A stretch of 64,000 bases of DNA from Prosthecobacter vanneervenii (lineage in GTDB: Bacteria; Verrucomicrobiota; Verrucomicrobiia; Verrucomicrobiales; Verrucomicrobiaceae): NCBI RefSeq assembly GCF_014203095.1, contig NZ_JACHIG010000008.1, positions 274,219 through 338,218 of the forward strand, read 5' to 3'. Within the stretch, counting starts at the first letter, position 1. The number at the start of each line of letters is the position of its first letter. Position numbers and translations under genes: made by a program. Under the pieces are notes generated by a model, which searched no databases, had not been told where the DNA came from, and saw only the letters and a program-made list of their open reading frames with translations. This document shows positions 43,832 through 53,600 of the stretch, one piece after another.

Positions 43832-46185
43832 TCAGACCCATCCTTCTCATGGCGGTGCTCGCCACCGCCACCGTGGTTCATTCAGCGTCATCGCCGCTTG
43901 CCGAGCGTAAACAGCCCCTCTCGGAGGCGGTTGAAAAAGTCCTCTCGGAATTTGTCCAGTCATGCCTTCCGGAAAAGCACAAGCAGCTCACCGCTCACAT
44001 GGTGGATGTCATCAAAACCATCGGCTCCACAGTCACGCTCACGCCCGAGGAAACTCGCACATTGGAGCAGGCCGCAAAGCTGGCCGTGGAGGAGACTGTC
44101 AAGACGTGGCGGCCCAAGGCTCAGGAGGCCATGCGCACCTACCTCTCGCGCACCTCGGACTCCGCCGCCATCCGTCACATCGGCATGTGGCAGCCTGAAA
44201 AAGCTGGCCCCAATGAACCCGTCGAAGGCTGGACTCCTCCGGAAGAGGACGCCACCTGGCTCTCCACTCTGAAGGCCACGCTTGGCACCGATCGCTTCGG
44301 CGTCTGGCATGCGGCCGATTTAAAGGCACGCCAGCAGGCGGAGACCGCCCTCTCTGCCCCGCTCGAAAGCTGGCTGCGGGAGGCGCGCGCTCCCCTGAAC
44401 GAAAACCTCAGGAACAAAATCGAGTTCATGCAAAAGAAGCTGGAGCTTTCAGAGTCCCAGATCGCTGCTCTAAACAAGGCCGCTGAAAGCCTGCTCGACC
44501 AGCTCTGCACCTCCGAGAAAAAGCGGGCCACCTCCATGCTTCTCACCCTCACGCCCGCCGCTCGCGACTACATCCTCGACCGCAGTTCCTTCTACATCAG
44601 CTTTGACCGCCCGTCCTCCGAGGCCTGGAACCAGTCATGGATCAAGTCAGCCTCCTCCGTTCTTCCTGCAGACTTGGTCGCCACCTGGCAGAAGATCGAC
44701 AAGGAGGAGCGCGCCAAGGATGAAAACGAATACGTCATCATGATCAAGCCTTCCGAGCAGCAGGCGGAGCAGCGCATGCAGATGGAAATGGAATCGGAGA
44801 TCGATGGGATTGTACAAACTCTGAATCTGCCCAAAGAGCGGACGGCTGCTCTCAAGCAGTTGTCAAAACAAGCCGTGCAGGAGTCCCTGCAGCAGGCCCG
44901 CAAAGGCTGGCTCCAGCAGGCGAAAAGCTATTCTCCTGAAGATCGCAAGCGCCTCCGGGGGAGAATTTTCTTCGGCATCAATGACGATAACCAGGCCCTC
45001 AAGCTAAAGACGTGGACCGAGGGCCTTAAAAAACTTCTCTCCGATGCCGAATTCAAGCTCATGTCGGTGGAAAACACCCAGCGTGACCATCGCACTTTTC
45101 TGGCCCTCGCCCGCGCTTGTCTCACGGAGATGGACCAGACGCTCATGCTCACTCAGGAGCAGCGCCACAAGCTCGAACCTCTCGTCATGGAGAGCATGAA
45201 GCCGCTCATGGAGCAGCGCAGGCAGCAATACTGGAACTACAATTCCTACCAGTTGTTCCAAACCGCCGCCAAGGTCAGCACCGAAGATCTCCGCAGCATC
45301 CTCGATGAGGTGCAGCGCGGCCGCTGGAAGGAAATGGCAGAGCAGGGCAGAAACTCGGCGCGCAGCTCTGTGCCAGACATGAGCGCCTCCTTTGCTGAGG
45401 TGCAGGACATGGAGGCGGCCACCTCCCGCCATCTCTACAAGATGTTTATCGCCGAGAGGACCAGAACTCTTGAGGTCATGATGCCTCAGGTCGAGGAGGC
45501 CGCCCGCCTGCTCTCCCTGCCCGACACGGTTGTATCAAAACTTACCACTGTGGCCAAGGGTGCCGTGGAGTCCAGCCTCGGGTATTGGCGCCAGACGACC
45601 GAAAGCTACGTCTGGCAGGCCGTTCAGAACGCCACGCCTAAAACCATCCTTCAGATCCTCGCAGGCACGGAGAGCTCCAATTCCGGTGGCCGCACAGAAA
45701 CCCGTCCCCAGAACACTGTGCTGTGGAAGTCTTTTTTGCACTCGGCTCTCAGCGAAGCTCAGCTCAAAAAACTCCAGCAGTCGGCAGACGAGCGCCAGAA
45801 TTATCGCCTTCAGGCCATGGCTGCCATGAGCACCTCAGAGATTGATCGCCGCCGCAGACTCACCGCAGATCAGTCCGCCAAGGTCCAGACCGCCGTCCAA
45901 AAGGTGCTCGCTGAATACCTGCCGGACATGGAGCGTTACATGACCAATCAGTGGTTCCTTCAGTACTACCATGCCCTGGTTCCCGTGGCGGGCGTCCCCG
46001 AAAAGGAGCTTCAGGCCATCCTCACCCCAGAGCAGTGGAAGCTCTGCAAGGACCGCGATCTCCCCGACGCCCTCCAGTACTGGGAAGGCATCAAAAGCAA
46101 TCATGAACAGCGCATGAAGCGCGGCGGTCAGGCGGGTGGCAATGTGCGTGTGATCAATGACGCAATCATCTTCAACAATGACTGA
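43828..46185 (+). CDS. secreted protein built of helical repeats, function unknown
   Basis: The 785-aa protein has a signal peptide (MIRPILLMAVLATATVVHSA). A motif of the type LTxEQxxxLxxxAxxAVxxxLxxWR then recurs about six times: LTPEETRTLEQAAKLAVEET, LSESQIAALNKAAESLLDQL, LPKERTAALKQLSKQAVQES, LTQEQRHKLEPLVMESMKPL, LPDTVVSKLTTVAKGAVESS, LTADQSAKVQTAVQKVLAEY. Spacing is about 100-150 residues. The repeats are reminiscent of periplasmic Spy/CpxP-like helices. No enzymatic motif is visible. It is coupled to the DUF4175-like gene. Confidence 0.75.
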   Translation: MIRPILLMAVLATATVVHSASSPLAERKQPLSEAVEKVLSEFVQSCLPEKHKQLTAHMVDVIKTIGSTVTLTPEETRTLEQAAKLAVEETVKTWRPKAQEAMRTYLSRTSDSAAIRHIGMWQPEKAGPNEPVEGWTPPEEDATWLSTLKATLGTDRFGVWHAADLKARQQAETALSAPLESWLREARAPLNENLRNKIEFMQKKLELSESQIAALNKAAESLLDQLCTSEKKRATSMLLTLTPAARDYILDRSSFYISFDRPSSEAWNQSWIKSASSVLPADLVATWQKIDKEERAKDENEYVIMIKPSEQQAEQRMQMEMESEIDGIVQTLNLPKERTAALKQLSKQAVQESLQQARKGWLQQAKSYSPEDRKRLRGRIFFGINDDNQALKLKTWTEGLKKLLSDAEFKLMSVENTQRDHRTFLALARACLTEMDQTLMLTQEQRHKLEPLVMESMKPLMEQRRQQYWNYNSYQLFQTAAKVSTEDLRSILDEVQRGRWKEMAEQGRNSARSSVPDMSASFAEVQDMEAATSRHLYKMFIAERTRTLEVMMPQVEEAARLLSLPDTVVSKLTTVAKGAVESSLGYWRQTTESYVWQAVQNATPKTILQILAGTESSNSGGRTETRPQNTVLWKSFLHSALSEAQLKKLQQSADERQNYRLQAMAAMSTSEIDRRRRLTADQSAKVQTAVQKVLAEYLPDMERYMTNQWFLQYYHALVPVAGVPEKELQAILTPEQWKLCKDRDLPDALQYWEGIKSNHEQRMKRGGQAGGNVRVINDAIIFNND

Positions 46186-47260
46186 ACAAGCCCCCATGAT
46201 CCCGCACCACTCCTGCATGGGCCGTGTTTTCCAGCCCCTGCTTTCATGCACCCCGGGCCTTCTGGCGCTGTTCATGTTTCTTCTCGCTGCGGCTGCTTCT
46301 GCTCAGGATCCCGCCCTCCGTTTCGGTGGTGCCATTCCACAGGAGGTGGAGACCGTCTATGAGCGTGGCCTCGCCTGGCTCGCCTCAAAGCAGAGCGAGG
46401 ACGGCAGCTGGCAGGGCGGCCATACCGGAGCCGGCATCGACGGCATCTGCCTCATGGCCTTTCTTGCCTCCGGCGAAGATCCCAATTTCGGCCGTTACGC
46501 TCCCAACATCCGCCGCGGCCTCCGCGCCATCATCCGCAGTCAGGATGCAAACAGTGGTTACCTCCCCAACAGCATGTACCACCACGGCTTCGCCATGCTC
46601 TCTCTCTCTGAAGCCTATGGCGCGGTTGACGAGTCCCTGCTCTGGGAAGGCGGCAGCTCTGTGCGCACCATCGCCCAGGCGCTCGATCTCGCCATCCGCT
46701 GTGCCAGCAACGCCCAGAAGGCCAACCGCTGGGGCGGCTGGCGCTACACCCCGAACTCCACAGATGCAGACACCTCCGTCACCGGCGCGGTTCTGATGGG
46801 CCTGCTCGCTGCACGCAATGCGGGCATGGCTGTCCCGGATGAAGTCATCGACACCGCCCTCGAATACATGAAACGCTGCACCGGCAGGGATGGCAGCGTC
46901 GCCTATACCGGCGGCTTCGGTGGCTTTGGCGAGTCCATGAACCGCAGCGCCATCGCCACGCTCGTCGCCGCCGTTTCCAAGCACAAGGACTCCGAGGAGT
47001 TCTCCGCCACCCTCAAACACATCACCGAGCGCCTTGATCACAGCGAGGGCACCTACAAGGAATACTTCCGCTACTACATGGCCCAGGCGCTCTTTCAGGG
47101 AGACTACGCCTCCTGGCAGAAATGGAATGCCGCCACTGCGCGCACCTTGGGGGAAACCCAGGGCTCTGATGGCAGCTTTGCCGGCAGTCCATACGAGACC
47201 GGCATGTCGCTTCTCGCCCTGGGGTTGAACTTCCGCTTCCTGCCCATCTATGAACGCTAG
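46178..47260 (+). CDS. prenyltransferase/squalene oxidase repeat protein, secreted
   Basis: The protein (about 360 aa from the ATG at 46178) has a hydrophobic export signal (LLALFMFLLAAAASAQ). An alpha/alpha toroid of the prenyltransferase/squalene-oxidase repeat type follows: GLAWLASKQSEDGSWQGG, LRAIIRSQDANSGYLP, and the QGSDGSFAGSPYETGMSLLA repeat near the end. There is no DxDD or zinc site of true terpene cyclases, so it is likely non-enzymatic. In-frame ATGs at 46157, 46196 and 46217 are alternatives; the chosen one overlaps the upstream stop by 8 nt. Confidence 0.8.
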   Translation: MTEQAPMIPHHSCMGRVFQPLLSCTPGLLALFMFLLAAAASAQDPALRFGGAIPQEVETVYERGLAWLASKQSEDGSWQGGHTGAGIDGICLMAFLASGEDPNFGRYAPNIRRGLRAIIRSQDANSGYLPNSMYHHGFAMLSLSEAYGAVDESLLWEGGSSVRTIAQALDLAIRCASNAQKANRWGGWRYTPNSTDADTSVTGAVLMGLLAARNAGMAVPDEVIDTALEYMKRCTGRDGSVAYTGGFGGFGESMNRSAIATLVAAVSKHKDSEEFSATLKHITERLDHSEGTYKEYFRYYMAQALFQGDYASWQKWNAATARTLGETQGSDGSFAGSPYETGMSLLALGLNFRFLPIYER

Positions 47261-50200
47261 GCCCTCCATCCTCGCTCTCATCCTCTCGGCGCTTTCCCTC
47301 GGCGCTTCTGAGCTGCATTGGCAGAATGGCGAGTGGCTCGGCGGGCATTTTGTCGGCGCTGAAGACGGCCACGTCACCTGGCGCTCCCCCATGTTCAGCG
47401 AGGACTTTGAAGTACGCATCGACGCCCTCAGACGCATCAACCGCTTCAAGACCGACTCCAAAACCGACGAGCCCTTCAGCATCCACCTCGCCGACGGCAG
47501 CTGCCTCTACGGCTCCATCACCGGCCTTGATGCCAAAACCCTTCGCATCAAATCCGCACGTGCTGGCAGCTTCCAGGTGCTCCGGGATACCATTGTCAGC
47601 ATCCATCACCTCAAAGTTCCTGACGCGCCCCTGCCCGCCCTGGCAGGTACCAGCGGATGGACCGAGCCCCCTTCGCCCAATCACTCATCCACCAGCCAGA
47701 AGCTCTGGCGCATGGTCCCCGGTGCTTCCCTTCAGCAGGTGGGTTGGAATCGCAGCGCCTCCCTCCCTCTCCAGCTCCCGGAGAAGTTGGAGATGCAGAT
47801 CCGCCTGCGTTCCTCCGTGCGTCCGGAATTCAAAATCGAACTCAGTGCCCCCGGCGCTCAGCGCATGGTCGTGGAGACTTGGATCGACGATGTGGTGCTG
47901 CAGGGACGAATTTTCGAAAAACTCCAGACGCTAGGCGACAATGACCACCGCCTGGAACTGACTCTCTTCTGGAACCGCACCACCGGCCTCTGCGCAGTCT
48001 ATGACTCAAAGGGTCGTAAAATTTTCGAAACAAGCAAGCCGCCTGTGAACGAGACCAGGCAGCAGCCTGAAAAGAAAGCGGCGGCAAAGCAGCCTCAGAA
48101 GGAGAAAGCCGAAGAAGGCGGCGGCATTTTCGGTGCTTTGCTCGGCGTCGTAAAGGAGGCGGCGCAGGCTCGTATCGAGGCCATGCAGCAGCCTCGCGAG
48201 ACTCCCGCTGCCGACGAGGAATCCCCCGCTTCCCCGGGTGTCACCCTGCTCAACAAAGGCCCCGATCTCACCCTCGAAGACCTGCGCATTCGCTCCTGGG
48301 ATGGCAGTCTTCCTTCCGACATCATCACGTCCCGCCCGCAGATCGCGCTCACAGATGGCCGCATTTTGAAAGCCTCGCCAGTTCGCGCAGATTCAGACTC
48401 CGTGACTGTTCGCGGCCAGGGCGGCAAAGAAACCCGTCTCCCTTGGGACAAAGTCCTCGCTCTGGAACTCGTCACAGAGTCCTCGCCTTTCCATCAGGCT
48501 GCTCCCCCGCTTACGGAAATGTGGTTCACCGATGGCGAATGGATCAATGGCACCCTGCTCCACGTGCGCAACGAAGTCGCCTCCTTCAAGACCACCTTCT
48601 CTGAAGAGCCCGTGCATTTCAAAATCTCCGCTCTTCACCATCTCGACTTCAGCGGCTTCAAATCTCCTGCGGAAGACAAGACCGACCTCGCCTCGCTCGA
48701 CAAGCTCACCATTAGCAAAAATTCCCTTCATGGTACTCTCGATGCAGGTGGCGAAGCCCAGCCGCGCTGGAAACCCGTCGGTGGCCTCAAGCCCGTCCCT
48801 CTTGTCACCGCTGGCGAGATCGAAATCACCCGCGCGGCCCCGGCCGAGCCCGCAGTCACTTCCACCGACGCCCTCTTCTATCTTCAGGACGGAGATGTTC
48901 TTCCCGGCAAACTGCGCGCCATCGATTCCAGGCAGATCGACCTCGACTCCCAGTTTTCCTCCATCAGGCATCTTCCTGCCGAGCGGCTCATGGCCATTCA
49001 GTTCGGCGGCGAATCCTTGAAGCTCGAAGGCTTCGAAGACCCGGGCTGGCAGCAGGTGCGTGGCGACTCCAAAACCGTCACACGCAAAGGCAAGGATGCC
49101 ATCGATTTCGAACCCGGCGGCTCATGGGGCCACCCCTCTTTCATGCAGGTGCATGAGCTCAGCTTCTTGCTGCACAACAACAGCTTCTCCGCCCTCCGTC
49201 TCCGTTTGTTTTGCGATGGCTTCAGCACCACCTCCCCCAGCACCAACCTCCTCTTCGCCCACATGGGCAGCGAGGTCTGCTTCGGTCTCGAATCCTCCGG
49301 CAATCAGATGGATCGCCAGTTCCGCATTCGCACCAAAGCCGCCATGCCGGTTCGCATCGCCGTTGCGGAAAACGCCGTCGAAGTCTTCTTCAATGGCGTC
49401 TCCGCTCGCAAGATCACCCTCTCCACCAAAATGCGCTCTGGCCTCGGCCTCGTGCTGGAGCCTTTCAACCTCTGGGGCAATGGCGAGCGCAAGGTCAGCA
49501 TCAGCTCCTTCACGGCTCGCATCACCCCGGGCCGTGTCGCTGCACCCGTCGTCAACTCTCTCGCCAGAGAGCACGCGCTCACCGTCCCACGCTTCCGCAA
49601 GGAGGACCCTCCACGCCATGCTCTCCTCGCCGCCAATGGCGACATCCTGCGTGGCGTGATCGAAGCCGCCACGGCAGACCACTTCGCCGTACGCTCCGGC
49701 CTCGAAAACATCCAGGTTCCCCGCGATCGGGTCAAAGCCGCTGTCTGGCTCGTCAAGCCTTTCGACGACATCAATGCCGCCTTCGAAGCACGTGATAAGG
49801 AGCAATCACCACCCCTCATCACCCACTGGCTGCTGCTCAACAATGGCGGCCGCCTCGGCCTCAAAGTCACCCGCTTTGCCGAAGATTCCGTCTTCGGCAC
49901 CAGCCCCCTTCTCGGAGAGTGCCACGTGCCTCTCCCACAGATTCATGGCATCCGCAGCACCACGCCTCCTGACAGCTCCGCCATGCTCGCCCTCCGCGAC
50001 TGGAAGCTCAAATTCGCCCCGGAGCCCGTCCTTCCAGAGTCTGGCGGCCAGAGCTCCCCGCTGCTCAATCAGGAGGCCAAGCCCTTCAAGCTCCCCCTCC
50101 TCTCAGGCGGCGACTTCGATCTCTCCCAGGAAAAGGGCAAGGTCATCGTCCTCGACTTCTGGGCCACCTGGTGCGGCCCCTGCATCAAGTCTCTCCCCCA

Positions 50201-50486
50201 GTTGATCGACTCCATGTCCCCCTTCGATTCAAAGCTGGTCCGCTTCATCGGCGTCAATCAGGCCGAAGACAAGGAAACCGTGAAAGCCTTTCTCGAAACT
50301 CGCGGCTGGACGTTCGAAGTCGCTCTCGATGCCGCCCAGCGCGTCGGCCAGAGCTTCGGCGTCGAAGGCATCCCCCACACCGTTGTCATCGGTCCCGATG
50401 GCAGGATCGCCTACATCAAAACCGGCTACGAGTCAGACGGCGCGGAAAAGATCGCCCAAGCCGTGAAGAAGCTCCTCAAAAAATAG
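47250..50486 (+). CDS. large secreted repeat protein with C-terminal TlpA/thioredoxin-like domain
   Basis: The 1078-aa protein has a signal peptide (PSILALILSALSLGAS). A beta-rich module then recurs at least four times, each with a W/L-x-x-G-x-x-x-x-G opening: LHWQNGEWLGGHFVGAEDG, MWFTDGEWINGTLLHVRNEV, LFYLQDGDVLPGKLRAIDSR and LLAANGDILRGVIEAATADH. A disordered Lys/Glu stretch lies near 270-330. Residues about 945-1078 are a TlpA-like thioredoxin fold: VIVLDFWATWCGPCIKS (CGPC redox pair), GIPHTVVIGPDG (cis-Pro). It is likely a periplasmic disulphide or redox protein and ends the MoxR cluster. Confidence 0.82.
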   Translation: MNARPSILALILSALSLGASELHWQNGEWLGGHFVGAEDGHVTWRSPMFSEDFEVRIDALRRINRFKTDSKTDEPFSIHLADGSCLYGSITGLDAKTLRIKSARAGSFQVLRDTIVSIHHLKVPDAPLPALAGTSGWTEPPSPNHSSTSQKLWRMVPGASLQQVGWNRSASLPLQLPEKLEMQIRLRSSVRPEFKIELSAPGAQRMVVETWIDDVVLQGRIFEKLQTLGDNDHRLELTLFWNRTTGLCAVYDSKGRKIFETSKPPVNETRQQPEKKAAAKQPQKEKAEEGGGIFGALLGVVKEAAQARIEAMQQPRETPAADEESPASPGVTLLNKGPDLTLEDLRIRSWDGSLPSDIITSRPQIALTDGRILKASPVRADSDSVTVRGQGGKETRLPWDKVLALELVTESSPFHQAAPPLTEMWFTDGEWINGTLLHVRNEVASFKTTFSEEPVHFKISALHHLDFSGFKSPAEDKTDLASLDKLTISKNSLHGTLDAGGEAQPRWKPVGGLKPVPLVTAGEIEITRAAPAEPAVTSTDALFYLQDGDVLPGKLRAIDSRQIDLDSQFSSIRHLPAERLMAIQFGGESLKLEGFEDPGWQQVRGDSKTVTRKGKDAIDFEPGGSWGHPSFMQVHELSFLLHNNSFSALRLRLFCDGFSTTSPSTNLLFAHMGSEVCFGLESSGNQMDRQFRIRTKAAMPVRIAVAENAVEVFFNGVSARKITLSTKMRSGLGLVLEPFNLWGNGERKVSISSFTARITPGRVAAPVVNSLAREHALTVPRFRKEDPPRHALLAANGDILRGVIEAATADHFAVRSGLENIQVPRDRVKAAVWLVKPFDDINAAFEARDKEQSPPLITHWLLLNNGGRLGLKVTRFAEDSVFGTSPLLGECHVPLPQIHGIRSTTPPDSSAMLALRDWKLKFAPEPVLPESGGQSSPLLNQEAKPFKLPLLSGGDFDLSQEKGKVIVLDFWATWCGPCIKSLPQLIDSMSPFDSKLVRFIGVNQAEDKETVKAFLETRGWTFEVALDAAQRVGQSFGVEGIPHTVVIGPDGRIAYIKTGYESDGAEKIAQAVKKLLKK

Positions 50487-50503
50487 CTTCTCTTTCAAAT
50501 GAA

Positions 50504-50536
50504 ACAGGCGCGGCTTCCAACATAAGCCGCGCCTGT
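50504..50536. terminator. bidirectional intrinsic terminator
   Basis: A perfect 13-bp stem (50504-50516 with 50524-50536, ACAGGCGCGGCTT) and 7-nt loop lie 17 nt after the stop of the thioredoxin-like gene. T-rich tails occur on both strands: CGTTTGTTG on plus and GTTTCATTTG on minus. It separates that gene from the convergent autotransporter. Confidence 0.85.
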
Positions 50537-50622
50537 CGTTTGTTGATGTTCTGCCATTCTCTCCGCCGCAGCTCAGATGATCCGAAGCTCATCCTCGCAC
50601 AGCGGCGGAGAGGCACACACGG

Positions 50623-53600
50623 CTAGAAATTCGCCCGGATGCCAGCCTTCGCATACTGCGTCGTCTGGCTGCCGTAGTGGCCTTCGTAGCCCAGGTAGCC
50701 CGTCAGCGTCTTCGTGATGTCATACCCTGCGTTCAGCTGCACCACGCCCTGCGTGCTGCCCGTCTTCGCAAAGTTCATCCCGTAGCTCGCTGATGGCACC
50801 GTCGCCACGCTCAGCCCCATCTGACTCTTCGTGTTGATGAAGTACTGCTGCACCGAGGCCGCCAGTTCCACGTTCAGCGCATGACCGCCGAGGTCCGTGC
50901 TCCACAGCGCAGACACGCCCGCTTCTCCCATGAACCGGTTGTTGTTGTACCCGCCCACGTTGAGTGCGTCGATCGCTCCGCTTTCCGTAAAGCCTGCCAC
51001 ATGCGAGTGCGAATAGCTCAGCGACACACGCGGTGCTATCGACACACCGCCCACTCGCCAGCCCTTGTACTGCACACCCAGGAAGCCCACGTAGCTCGTC
51101 ACGTCCGTGCCGCCCTTCACCGTGCCGTTCACCGTCTGGCGCGTCGTGTCCATGTTCTGCTCGTTGAAGCCAAAGCTGCCAAAGAACGTAAAGCTCTTCG
51201 CCACCACATAGCGGCCAAACGCCATCACTCCCCAGCCATCAGACTTCGCACTGCCCAGCGCAGCCTTGATGCTGCCCTGGCTGCCGCTGCCAGCGATGCC
51301 AAACACATAGTCCTCCGATGCCAGCAGGTTCACTCCTGCATAGTAGTCATTGCGTGTTCCCTTGGCTGCATCAGCAGTGTTCAGGTTCGCATACGTGTAG
51401 CCTGTGAAGAATGACAGCACCTCAGGCACCTGGCTCAGGCGGTCTTCGTCCAGCTGGCTCGGCACATAGCTCATCGGAGACACACGGTCCTGCACGCTGC
51501 GCACCAGCACCTGGTTGCCCATGAAAGCATAGTCGGCCAGGGAGCCGTAGTACTCAGGTGTGTAGCGTGCCAGATCGGCGGAGGAGCCACCCGTCGCATC
51601 GGTGATCTGCAGCGCCAGTCTGCCCGCCGTGGTGGACGAGTCGATCTGGTTCTGTCCCACCCACGCTGCATTGAAGATCGCCGCCGCAGCCGCACGTTGA
51701 TTCGCCGTGCTGCCGAGATCTGCAATCGTGTTCGTCGTGCTGTTCAGGCCCGTCGCAGTCATGGCTCCTGTGTTCACGTCGAACACAAAGCCCGCCGAGT
51801 CCGGATTCACCGGACCGCTGCCAGTCGGGTCAAACGTCACCGTCGTGAAAGTGCCCGTCAGATGATTGATCGGCACCGCGCCGCCAGGACCGGAGATGAT
51901 CTGGAAGGAGTCGCCCTGTTTCGGGATGAATCCACTATAGCCGCTCACATTCAGCGTTCCGCCGATGGTTAGCGTCGCACCTGCGGCGATCTGCACCTGG
52001 TCAAAGTCCGTGCCGCCCACGCCGCCGAGTCCGGCCAGCTGTGCATTATACGTGCCAGTCAGCGCCGGGCTGAGGCCAAAGCCGGTCATGTTCAGCACCC
52101 CCGGCGAGAAACCAGGAGATACCGTACCCAGGATAATCACATTACCCGTGCCGATGAACGTGATGTTCCCCGAGATGGTCGATCCCGCCGGCAGGATGAA
52201 GTCATGGTTGCCGATGTTGATCACGCCGCCAGTCCTGTCCAGGCTGGTCAGTGTGGTGAAGTTGATCGTCCCGCCGCCGCTCAGATCCAGCACGCTGCCG
52301 TTGGCAATCGTGATTGTCGTGCTGTTCAGCGTCGCTCCGCTGCCGATGATCAGCCCGTTGTCGATCTCCGTGTTCTGCGTCGTCGTCGTGCCGCTTCCCA
52401 GCGTCAGCGAGCCGCCGCCACCACCACCGCCACCGATGGTGAGGTTCGTGGTGGGTGCATCAATCACACCGGTAAAGCTGCCGCCGTTGGACACGATCAG
52501 CTGGTTGCCGTTTGTGCGCACCGTTCCGGAGCCCAGCAGCGTCTGGATCGTCTCCGCACCGCTGGTGTAGTTCAGGTTCAGTATCCCGTTCACCGTCACA
52601 GTGGCAGTGTTTAAGATCAGCTCAGGCGCATTCAGGTTCAGTGTGCTCAGCGCGTTGATCACCACATTCGCTGCGGCACTTGTCGCATTCAGGTTCACCA
52701 GGCCGTTCGTCGTCAGCGTGCCGCTGCCCAGGCTCGTGTTCACCACCGAGCCGTCGTTCAGGTTGTAGGTCAGCGCGTTCAGCTTGCCCGGGCCGTTGAT
52801 CGTTCCCGCACTCGTGTAGGTGTTCACCGTGTCATCCGTGTTGCCAAGGTTGATCGTGCCGTTGTTGTACAGGTTCGCCGCAGAGGAAAGTCCGCCCGCC
52901 TTGCTGTCCATGATCACACCTGCAGCCACGTTCACCGTCTTGCTCTCCAGGCTGCCACTCAGGTCGATGTTGCCTCCGTTGAAGTTCGTCGTTCCTGTGT
53001 AGGTGTTTGCGCCAGACAGCGTCAGCTTCCCGCTTCCAGTCTTGCTCAAGATCGAGGAATCCGCACCGCTGATCACACCCGAGAAAACGGTGTCCACATT
53101 CGAGTACGTCGCCAGCGTGTTGGACTGCAGGTCGATGCTGCCTGCTCCGGAGATGCTGCTCAGCGTCTCGTTGCCGCCCAGACGGAAGGTCGCGCCAGAG
53201 GCCACGATCAGATCCGAGAGGTTGTCGATCCGCTCGTTGCCGGAGGTTTCCAGCGTGCCCGCATTCACCGTCGTGTCACCTGTGTAGGTGTTCGCTCCGG
53301 AGAGCGTCAGCTTGCCGCTGCCCTGCTTCGTCAGAGAGCCGCCCGTTCCACCCGCGATGCCGCCATCGCTGATCACACCCGCCATCAGCGTGTTCGTGCT
53401 GTCGCCCACCGTCAGATTCTTCGCACCCAGAAACGCCTGGCTGCCCGCCACTCCTGCGATAGACGCGATTGTCTCACCCACGGCAGTGATGCCAGAAATG
53501 TCAAACACACCCGTGGAGCTGGTGATGTTCACCGCGCTCAGATCAGACAGTGCGCCATCGCCAGACAGTGCCAAAGTGCCGCCGGAGATCGTCGTCGCTC

